Shown piece by piece: positions 56,070 through 64,000 of a stretch of 64,000 bases of DNA. Both the position numbers and the translations under genes were made by a program. The notes under the pieces are model-generated. The model saw only the letters and a program-made list of their open reading frames with translations, had not been told where the DNA came from and did no database searches. Numbering within the stretch: position 1 is the first letter of the stretch; every line of letters starts with the position of its first letter. This DNA comes from Rhynchopus euleeides (Eukaryota; Euglenozoa; Diplonemea; Diplonemida; Diplonemidae), in contig OY723308.1 in NCBI GenBank assembly GCA_963210315.1, forward strand, positions 868,001 to 932,000. The letters run 5' to 3'.

Positions 56070-56369
56070 TGCTGCCGGCATTTTTTTTTCAAAGATGATC
56101 GCTCAAAGAGAGTGATAATTAGTGAAGGGGAGGGGTGGGTGGCTTGTTAAGAAAACACCACACGCACACACATGCAGAGACTCACACACGTATTCACAGA
56201 TTCCCTTTTGTAGTAGTGTAGAACGCACCGAGCTGTACACGTGCAGGCTCTTGATCCACCTGCACGCTCATGCTCTTGATCCGATCTCCACTGTACACAC
56301 ACGCGCGCGCATGCGCGCAGTAAACGAAGAATATACCGGGCATAATGCAGCAAAACAAAATTATAAAAA
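56070..56369. other. Spacer between two inserted elements
   Basis: About 300 bp, with CA-rich and GCGC-alternating sequence (ACACACGCGCGCGCATGCGCGC near 56300, a Z-DNA-prone palindrome). No gene seen. Confidence 0.5.
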
Positions 56370-57500
56370 CCCTGTGCCTGGAATTTTGTCCAAAAAAATA
56401 TCACGTTTTCGCACAAGGCATAAAATGGTCAAAAAACCCGAAAATCGGGTTTGTAGGGTATATGTCCCCTGTCTGAAAATGCAAAATATGGCCCCGCAGG
56501 TGCCCCCAGAGTGATTTAAAATTGGAAAATCGACATTTTCCACCTACGGGAAATCCCCCAAAATAGGGGGTCCCCAGTCACGAACCCCAAAAAAATGTCC
56601 CGCGCGCCTCTAAGGCACTCTGGATTTTTATTATGTCATCCAGATGTCACATCTGGGTCCAGGAACACCGGTTTTTGGCCTCAGGAAGTCGAAAAATATG
56701 TGTGGAAATTTTTATTCCTGACCAGGATCCCCTAAAAGCCCGATTTCCCCTGTTTACACATGGGGGATTTCTTGCAACGCCCGCTCGTGTGCTGAGTGTG
56801 TTATCCGCGACGTGGATGCGGTCGCCCTCTTCCTCCCAGAAGCCACTGATCTTCCTCATCCAACTTCACCTCTGGATGTACGCGGCACGTGCTTGGGTTG
56901 TCCTGTCGCAGTGCAGCAGAAGGTCCCCTGTGCACTGCTCCAAGCCATTTCGGCTGCACGGAATACGCCACGCAGAGTAACGTGGTATCGCGTGACCAGC
57001 TCGTGAGGCTTGTGCCCCGAATCGAATCGATAGGCTGCGAGCTGCATTGCCTCGGTCAGTTGATGTCCTTGTGTGTGCATTTTTGTGCACAACAGTCCCT
57101 TGGGTATCTGCAGCGCAGGTGCCTGCACTGGACCAGGACTCCTGATTTGCCTCTGGCACTTGTGATCGGAACGGATGCGGCGACATGCCACGGTGCCCAT
57201 GAATAGCCATGCCGGCACGAAAGTACGTTCACGACGGTTGATTACCATTGCCGCACTCTGTCAGAACCAAGGGTCGCAGCTCACCTGAACGCCCACCAGG
57301 CCCCCCAACAGGGGGTGAAACCAAAGGGTCCCCCCTGGGGTTTTTTGACCCAAAATTTTCGAATTCGACATGTCCCCGGGATTTCCACTATGTCGCAGAT
57401 TTCGACCATTGGGTCAAGAAAACCTAAAAATCTAGGGGGGAGGTGCTGAAGGATTGCACTGAAAATTTTATCTAACTCGGTCAAAATTCCAGGCACAGGG
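56370..57500. mobile_element. DNA transposon-like unit with CCCTGTGCCTGGAATTTTG inverted ends
   Basis: The ends 56370-56391 and 57479-57500 are inverted copies over 22 bp with one mismatch. The 9 bp outside each end (TTATAAAAA and TTAAAAAAA) agree at eight of nine positions, so a 9 bp target duplication, as in Mutator-like elements, is possible but the A-richness weakens it. The 1.1 kb interior shows no recognisable transposase on either strand. Confidence 0.65.
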
Positions 57501-58227
57501 TTAAAAAAAATCCCCCCCGGAATAACCTCAGTCGCAGAATAAAAAGAGTGGATGGGAGAGAACTTTCTTGGGGGGAGGGGAGGGATGGTGGTGGTGGGGG
57601 TGAATAGTAGCACATATGTGGGTGGGGTGTGCATGTGTGCCTGTGGGTGTGTGTTACTGGCGGTGGGGCGGCGGAGGGGGGGGGGTGAATGACGCAAACA
57701 GCAAACAGCCAACGCAAAAACCCGCACTAGGTGCGTGGCCTTCCCGCTGCACGGGAAGGGGGGGTGGGGGGGGGTGGTGGTGCGAGGTTTTTTTTACATT
57801 TCAGTGCTGCTAAGTAAGCACAGCATTGGAGACTGGTGGTCCAGATACCCACCCCACCCCACCCCGCCCCGCCCCTTCCCCACCCCTGGCCGCGCGAAAA
57901 AAAAAGCACCATTTTTGAGCTTTCTGCTCCTCACACCAGAAGAACATTGGGCACCTCAATCAGAAGCCATCCTCACTCACACCCATCCTTTCCCCACAGG
58001 TGGAGGCAGGCAGGCGGTGTGTGTCTGCGCGGTGAGTCGAAACCAGCCGTCATCTCCGCAACGAGCTGACAGCTGTGTGTTTCGCACCACCGCCCTCCCC
58101 CCATCCCCTCGTCATTTACACACGAGCCCGTTTTCCCCTCTCGGGGCGGGTGTCCACTTTGAAGGGAGGGGGCTCATCTCCCCTGCCCCCCCTGCCTTGA
58201 GGGCGCTGCACAGCCTCGGCTGCCGCG
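57501..58227. other. Intergenic spacer before RIB43A
   Basis: G- and C-rich runs. CCTTTCCCCACAG at 57987-57999 and a GTGAGT at 58032 frame a possible 32 bp 5' UTR exon (58000-58031). CCCCCCTGCCTTGAG at 58187-58201 is another possible acceptor. No other gene seen. Confidence 0.4.
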
Positions 58228-59430
58228 ATGAATTCGATGCAGCTGGGCTACACCATGAGCAGTGCTGTGGCGAAGGCGCAAGCGAAAACGTTTGTGCCTG
58301 GCAAGTCGAAGGTGGGAGAGGCGGAAATAAAATCGAGGTATGACCCCGTGCGGGGAGGTGTGATATTTTTGTTCTGCCCATCGAGTTGTTTCGGCATATT
58401 TTAGGCATCCCCTCCCCCACCCCCTGCCCCGCATATTCACAGATTTACAAGTTCAAAATGCGGAATCAGCATTGACAAAGACGCTCTGGACCAGCAGGTC
58501 AAGGAGAAGAAGGCCCTGAAGGCATCCCAAGAGGAAGCCGACAGATTCTACGCACAGCAGGCACTGGACAACGCAAAGATGGCACAATTCCTCGAGAAAG
58601 AGTGCCTGAAGGAGAAGCAGACGGTGGAGCGGGAGCTGAGGCAGTATCTGATCCAGTCACACCAGGACAAGCGTGCTGAGCTGCGCCGCCGCGAGGAACA
58701 GGCGGCAGAGGATGTCGGCGTCCCTGGCGTTAGCAGCCTGCAGGTGTTCGGGGGGGAAGATCGGGATTACCCAAACCGGCGCCGGGCGCAGGCCAGCCAA
58801 CAGCAGCGCTGGGTACAGCAGCAGGTGGCGGAGAAGAACCTCAAGAAGCAGCAGGATCAGGCGCAGGATCGCCTCACCTCAGAGCGGGTGGAGGACGTGA
58901 CCCACCGCGCCCACCAGATCGAGCAGTCCATACGGGAGAAGCGGCGCCAGCAGGCCGTTGACAATGCAAAATTCAACAAATCCCTCGTCGAGATGAAGGA
59001 CAAGGAGAAGCTCGTCGCGCGCCGGCACGAGCAGTCCTGCAACCTGGAGGAGATCCAGAACATGCTCGACTCCGACCTCCTCACAGGCAACAAGAGTGAG
59101 GGGATGTACTACGGCAAGCGGGGTGGCAAAGGAGGACCCCCGCCCACCACCCAGGCGATAGTGCAGGAACAGTCTGCGCAGCGCGAGGAGAATGAGGTCC
59201 GGCGGCAAGTGGAGAAAGAGCGCCAGAAGGCGGATGACATGTATGAAGAGAGCAGGCGGCGTGTGGCCCTGACGCTCGAGCGGAGCTGGGTGCGGCAGAG
59301 GAAGGAGCGGGCGAAGCAGGTCGGTGCCGACCGCAGGGCACAGGTTGCGGAGTCGGCAGCCCACCGCGCAGCGGAGCTGGAGAAGTCGCGGCATCTTGAC
59401 GCCACCACAACCGGGTCTATTCTGGCGTAG
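58228..59430 (+). CDS. RIB43A: RIB43A-like ciliary microtubule protein
   Basis: Exons 58228-58337 and 58443-59430 give 365 residues, close to the usual ~370. RIB43A proteins are coiled-coil microtubule inner proteins of the axonemal doublet. Family landmarks: CGISIDKDALDQQVKEKK after the intron (family: IGxDxxxLxxQVxEK), VSSLQVFGGEDRDY at 133-146 (family: SSMQKFxGEDL), and NLEEIQNMLDSDLLTGN at 237-253 (family: NLAEIxNLLxxDLLxEN). The protein is highly charged and helical throughout. The intron splits an Arg codon (phase 2), the only non-phase-0 intron found here; reading straight through would hit a stop. The N-terminus lacks the usual AAxIERRR opening, having a short Ala/Lys-rich stretch instead. 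It tells us the organism builds a motile flagellum. Confidence 0.93.
58338..58442 (+). other. Intron of RIB43A
   Basis: GTATGA donor, CATATTCACAG acceptor; phase 2, 105 bp. Confidence 0.88.
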
Positions 59431-61027
59431 GGTGTAGGGCGTAGTGCGGATGGCTGGTCTGGCCATATCCTGTATATTCCCTGCCTGGCGGCATGCGGGG
59501 GGCTTGGGTCAGGGGGAGTCAAAATGTCAACTTGGGCTTGAAAAAGAAAGTGCCAAGGAGGAGTATGTAGGAACCCAACACCAAAATGTGTTCGGATTTG
59601 GCCTTGGCTGCACCAGTTATTGCTGGGTTGCTGGGGGGGTGTAAACACAACACGGTGTACCGTACTGCCCTGGTCTGTCTTCTCCCCACAGCAGGCTGGT
59701 GTGATCGGCGAGGCCAAAGAAATACGGGAGAGTGTGAACGGAAAAAAGTTGAATGAAGAGAACGGACCCCGATTGCCATCTGGGCGTTGTGTTTGTTTGG
59801 AGTGATTGTTACCGACTGGATCCATGCTGTCTTGCCCTTTTTCTTTTTATTATGGTTTTACCTTGCTTTCCGCCAAACACCCCACCCCAAGACGCCTCAT
59901 CTCTCCTCACCCATGCGGTGCGGGCAGAGTCTGATTTCAAAGGGGTGTGGCAGAAGTATCGAAGCGCCCATCCCCCTGACACCAAGAGAAATGCTGAAGA
60001 GCGAGGGGGGGTGACAGGAGAGGGAGGGAGGAAGGGGCCGTGCTTTGCTCTGATGAAGTGCAGAAGAAGCGAGCGTCACCCCCACCCCCCCCACCCCCCT
60101 CTCCTTTGGCTTCTCTCTCCGTTCTCTCTCCCCTCCCTTTTTAGGCAGCATGTGTCGGCGGCACGTGGGTCAAAACCCACCGGCACACTCTGGCATCCTT
60201 CTCCCTGCTTCTCACTCACACATGGAATAAGCCTTAGGGCACTCAGACTCTCTCGAGCTGAGATCGAGTGAGTCGGGAGAGTGACGGGGTGGGGGGGGGG
60301 GGGGGGGAGGTGTCTTCTTGGAGATCTTGGAGATGGTGGGTAGATCCAGTGTCAGCGGCAGTGGATATCCCCCGTGGCGAAAAATTTTTTTTTCTCCCAA
60401 AAAAAAATATTTCTGGAAACCAGCTTGGCGAAAAAAAATATTTTCGCCACGGGATTTTTGGCTGGAGGGAAAAAAAAAAGTCCGAGTTTCCCTGGAGGTC
60501 AGATTTCTTTTCAACTATTTCTCAAAGCCCTGAACGCACAGCAGGCTAAGCTGGTCGATACATCGACAGCGAACTTTGTGTCCTCTTTCGGAGTTCACGA
60601 CTGTGTCAAAGGCAGGCACAGGCCTCCTGGAGGGGGCACAGGAGGACGCTCTGGCTGTGCAGTGGACGACGGTGAAGACTATGCTTCGCCAGTTCCGTCG
60701 AGAAGTTGCTAACAGTCACGTACACTTTGGTTGTTTATGGTTTACACTTCCCCGCAAGACTTGCTCGATGATGTCCTCAAGTATGCGAGGTTATTTGGAG
60801 TCCGGCCTCCCAGTTTCCGCTCTGCGGGCTTCATTTGATGACATTCAGGTCATCCAGACGGACAAAATAATGCAGAGGAAGACCTCGTTCGGGCAATTTG
60901 GCAACGGCAAGTACGCGTGTTGGGGCGGAGGTTCCAGAAGGGCGATCATGACTGACCGAGCGGGTTGAGGTTTCGGCGCCCGAAGGGCGCCGAAAAAAAT
61001 TGAGGGGTAAAAAAAAATTCTGGCAAA
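59431..61027. other. Intergenic spacer, no gene seen
   Basis: Includes a perfect 13 bp inverted repeat, CCCGTGGCGAAAA at 60371-60383 and its reverse complement at 60441-60453, around an A/T-rich loop that holds another small palindrome. A 393 bp open frame (60576-60968) matches no family I know and has no clear codon bias. The end is A-rich (TGAGGGGTAAAAAAAA). Confidence 0.5.
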
Positions 61028-61286
61028 ATCGAGGGCAGGGCTGTTCCTAACTGGGGGGCTTGTTCCCCACTTTCAGGATTCTGAACTTTTTTTCTAAGAA
61101 TTTTTGTAAGGGGAAAAAAAGTTTTTTTCTAAGAATTTTGTTAGGGGATTTTTTTCTAAGGTTGTTTCGCAGAGGAAAAAACTTTTTCTAAGTTTTCCCC
61201 AGTCGACAGGGCGCGCACAAGGATGGAAGGGAAGTCTGTCCCACGTACCGTTCGCCTTGCTGGCCAACTGGAGAGCCAGACGTTCA

Positions 61287-61334
61287 CTACCGTGGCCTCC
61301 GGCGGCTGGGGGGCTCACGCCCCCCAGACCCCCC
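61287..61334 (+). repeat. Dispersed GC-hairpin repeat, copy 4
   Basis: Same core as copy 1, with an extra base in the loop (GGGGGGCTCACGCCCCCC). Confidence 0.88.
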
Positions 61335-61458
61335 TGTGGCGTACGTCTCGTACTCAAGTCCTTCGAATCCCATCAGGTCGGGGTCCAACCACTCCAGTCG
61401 CCTCTGAGGACGCAGCCAACTCGCACAGAATCTGTACGCCCACACGAACAGATGTTCG

Positions 61459-61505
61459 CTACCGTGGCCTCCGGCGGCTGGGGGGCACCGCCCCCCAGAC
61501 CCCCC
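61459..61505 (+). repeat. Dispersed GC-hairpin repeat, copy 5
   Basis: 172 bp after copy 4. Flanked by GAACAGATG before and CATGTAGCGTGTGCCCGTCC after, as in copy 2. Confidence 0.88.
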
Positions 61506-62250
61506 ATGTAGCGTGTGCCCGTCCATCTATCTCACTTCCCTGGGTACAGTGCAGCGTAGGAGGTCAGCGCCGCATCCATGAAGCGCTTCTTCGAAGCCTG
61601 ACTGACATCGGACAGGAGGTCGGGCTTCCCCACCTGGGAGGTACACTTGCCGCGTTCGCGACATGCGTGACACGCGACACGCTACCTGAAACGTGAGTGT
61701 GCCTTGCTAACACGGGCATTTCAACGGTCTGCCGACGACCGTTCCCCAAACCAGTAAACCAGCAGTTTTGGAAAATCGGAGAGATCACCCTACTGCGCTG
61801 AATATGGTGCGCACCACTGCAAAAATCCCCGGGAGCTTTTGGGCTTTCAGACCTGAAGGGGCCAGCAGGTGGGTGGCGTCGGGGAGTGGCAGCTTTGTAA
61901 CTGTCCTCCAGCTGCTGGCATGTCCAGCCCTGCGAGAGTGCCAAGGTGTATTGAGTCCCTGCGGAGCACAACCCCCGATGAGAACGAGTGCCAGATGATC
62001 CTCATTCATTTTCAGCTGTAACGCGCATGAGGGGCACTCTCTGCCGCAAGCATCTCTGGGCATCACTCGAGAGCTGTCAATGATGACGCGGAGAGAAATC
62101 AGAGAAAAAGTCCCGCCTGACGGGCACGCGCCTGGAAACTGTGGGGGGGCGAGCAAAAAATCCCTTGTAAAAATTCTTAGAAAAAACCTGGTTCCCCGAC
62201 CCAAAAAACCTGGAAAAAGGGCTCGTTCCCCGCCCAGGCCTGATCGAGGG

Positions 62251-63417
62251 TCGAGAAAATTTTTTCGCCACCGGAAAAACCAGATTTTGGTGTCAGGATA
62301 CAGCCTGGTCAGCGGTGTCGAAAAAAATCCCCCCCCCCCCCCTCCCGCGCCACCCCATCCTTTACGTTATACACAATGCGGTGGTCGAGCTTGTGCCTCT
62401 AAGACCTTTCACCGTCCAACGTGGGGATCTGTCACATGTTGGCCCGGCAGAGCGAACATCAGCAGCCCGCATGAGCAACTGGGGGGCCAGTTCAGAGTCG
62501 GTGAGAACACGATTCGTCAGGCCGCTGCGTGCACATCACTCACACTTTTTGCAGTGCCTTCGCAGAAGTATTGTGGGTCGCTTTGACTCCTCAGCGCGAT
62601 TCCCCTGCCAGGCCGCCCACTGCGTCCTGCTCCCCGAGCACATTTTCCCGTCGAAGACCCTCCCCAAAGGCGCGCGCAAGCTTGCATGCATCCAAACCTT
62701 TCATTTTGAGTTCGGTGCACAGCTTCCAACCACCTTCTTCAGAAGGTTCAATATACAATTGAAGAACGTCGCGTCGGTAAGGGTCTCCTCTACGATGTCC
62801 CATGGGGTCGACAACAAAAGGGGGGGGGGACTGTTATCGTCATACTTTTCAGGGGTGGCCTCACTACCCAGTCACGGGCCATCATTCAGTGCAGGGAAGT
62901 GGCCACCCTGCATTTTTTACCACAACAGGGAACCTGTCAGTGTCAAAAAGATAGTAGGCAGCGCTTGGGCAACAAATTCAACCTCCTCATCAGGCTGCGG
63001 AGTTGCTTTTGTTTTTGCCCGGATTTGGCGCACAAACAACAGCCTTATCTTTTTGCCACTTTATCGTATTGTACAACCGGTTGGGTGAGCGTGCTGTCAT
63101 CGCGGAGTGTCCCCGAGAGCACACACCGCGTGATACACGACGGATACCCCTCTTTTTTTTGCCGCGACGAAAATTATGGGCACCTCCAGCCTGCTTCCTC
63201 CTGGAGGAACTTAACCTCCACGCGGTGGACCTGTGACACACGCCACTGCCTGCTGCCCCTCTCCCTCTCCCCAACACAACACAACCCCACCACATACACA
63301 GCCTGGGGCACACAACACACCGACGCCCCCTTCCCCCCTCCCCGCCCCCCCTCCTCCCCTGTAGCACGGGCTCAGGAGCTGGGGGGCGGGGGGGTGGGGG
63401 GGTGGGCGTCCTGGAGA
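62251..63417. other. Spacer before the secreted-protein gene
   Basis: A 774 bp open frame (62315-63088) shows no family and mixed composition, and I do not call it a gene. A C-rich tract with CTCCCCTGTAG ends at 63364, 53 bp before the next ATG. Confidence 0.45.
63325..63364 (+). other. Polypyrimidine tract and AG acceptor upstream of the secreted-protein gene
   Basis: About 35 bp of almost pure C/T, then CCCCTGTAG; the first ATG downstream opens the secreted protein. It fits a trans-splice or 5' UTR acceptor. Confidence 0.45.
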
Positions 63418-64000
63418 ATGGTGTTGCGGCCGCCGGGATGGCGCGCCGTGTTGGTCGTGCTGCTGGCCTGCTCCCCTGCCGCCACCCAGACGCCTGCCGG
63501 GGTGTTCTGGAACCCGGGGGGCGATCCGAATGTTGGGGGCGAGGTTTTGATATGCGGTGATGCCGTGCAGACGACACGGCTGCACGTTCTTCTCGGTGAG
63601 CCTTGCGAGACTCAGACGAATTACGTCACGCTGGAAGATAAAGACGACTGCGGGAGGAAGGTCAGGGCTCTGGCCAGACAGCGTGGGACCGTCCTGGCAA
63701 CAGACGACCCCCAGGACATCCCACCCGCCCGTGCCATGCAGTTCCCACGCGGGTGCTGGCTCCGCATCGCAGGGGCGGACCTGCCCCCACCACCACCCAC
63801 AGCAGAACCGACGGCGGTGCCGGAGACGGCAGTGCCGACCCCCGCTCCGACAACCGCTGCCCCGACGCCTGAGCCAACCGCCTCCCCCTCGACGTCTGCA
63901 CCGCCGACCGCCGTGCCCACGGATATGCCGACGACTCCTGCGCCAGCAACCCCTGCACCGGAAACGCCTGCTCCGACGGAGCCCGAGGGGGATTCGCTGT
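63418..64000 (+). CDS. Secreted or surface protein with signal peptide and Pro/Thr-rich stalk (3' partial)
   Basis: Open from the ATG at 63418 to the window edge (194 residues). Residues 1-~24 form a signal peptide: basic start, hydrophobic AVLVVLLACS, then AATQT. Residues ~25-124 form a small domain with four cysteines (46, 63, 78, 113) that could pair in two disulphides; I recognise no family. From ~124 the sequence becomes a Pro/Thr/Ala-rich stretch (TAVPETAVPTPAPTT type), typical of O-glycosylated extracellular stalks. The rest lies outside the window, so a membrane anchor or enzyme domain may follow. Confidence 0.75.
   Translation, partial: MVLRPPGWRAVLVVLLACSPAATQTPAGVFWNPGGDPNVGGEVLICGDAVQTTRLHVLLGEPCETQTNYVTLEDKDDCGRKVRALARQRGTVLATDDPQDIPPARAMQFPRGCWLRIAGADLPPPPPTAEPTAVPETAVPTPAPTTAAPTPEPTASPSTSAPPTAVPTDMPTTPAPATPAPETPAPTEPEGDSL

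Larger units (their letters stand above)
61036..62242. mobile_element. Probable non-autonomous DNA transposon with 8 bp duplication ATCGAGGG
   Basis: A perfect 8 bp direct repeat ATCGAGGG lies at 61028-61035 and 62243-62250. The enclosed 1,207 bp begins CAGGGCTG and ends CAGGCCTG (self-complementary in outline), so both tips read CAGGnCTG inward. This resembles the hAT-like element at 55265. The interior carries two GC-hairpin copies and no recognisable transposase. Confidence 0.6.

Noticed and set aside
60576-60968. 130-residue open frame
   Set aside because: No recognised domain and weak codon bias; I considered an old transposase fragment but saw no catalytic motif.
62315-63088. 257-residue open frame
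   Set aside because: No family, mixed composition, begins in a C run next to an inserted element, and lacks the high G/C third positions of the real genes.
1-64000. Firm assignment to a named organism
   Set aside because: Strand bias, AG leader sites and flagellar genes suggest Euglenozoa such as diplonemids, but no rRNA, leader RNA or diagnostic protein in the window proves it.

Overview
The window reads as nuclear DNA of a flagellated protist. The coding DNA is GC-rich, the introns are spliceosomal (GTATG donors, CAG acceptors), and the gene set is typically eukaryotic: calcineurin A, a MAPKK-like kinase, cathepsin B and the ciliary microtubule protein RIB43A. All seven genes I can support lie on the plus strand. 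Several start codons sit shortly after a pyrimidine-rich tract ending in AG, which would suit one-directional gene clusters with spliced-leader trans-splicing, as in Euglenozoa (for example diplonemids). That placement is inference: no spliced-leader gene or rRNA is present to settle it.

Layout. Positions 1-30461 hold the 3' part of a giant gene that enters from the left and encodes more than 9,800 residues here. It has about 5,600 residues of alanine-rich helical repeats, about 1,390 of coiled coil, about 14 fibronectin-like beta modules with SH3-like inserts, and a C-terminal cassette of PH-like fold, degenerate inositol 5-phosphatase fold, C2-like fold and dysferlin (DysF) domain. The phosphatase-like domain has lost its catalytic residues. 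The whole reads as a huge cytoskeletal or tethering protein with a membrane-binding tail. At 30653-33923 lies a transposon-like unit whose two ends are arrays of short CTGTCGA palindromes. Then follow cathepsin B (36078-37067), a MAPKK-like kinase (38006-39738), an 1,825-residue coiled-coil protein with freshly duplicated repeats (41041-46617) and calcineurin A (48297-49960).

The right third is mostly gene-poor and rich in mobile DNA. It holds a TA-flanked element with ~365 bp inverted arms (52491-53641), a hAT-like element with a perfect 8 bp target duplication (55265-56061), another inverted-repeat element (56370-57500) and an element flanked by a second perfect 8 bp duplication (61036-62242). 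A GC-rich hairpin of about 47 bp occurs five times, inside three of the elements. RIB43A (58228-59430) lies among them, and a secreted Pro/Thr-rich protein begins at 63418 and runs off the right edge.

There is no operon-like functional link between neighbours. Calcineurin and the kinase are signalling proteins; RIB43A and the two coiled-coil giants are cytoskeletal in character. The most novel part is the giant gene: a long intronless repetitive body whose three 407 bp segments have been kept almost identical, joined to an intron-rich, lipid-binding pseudo-phosphatase end.
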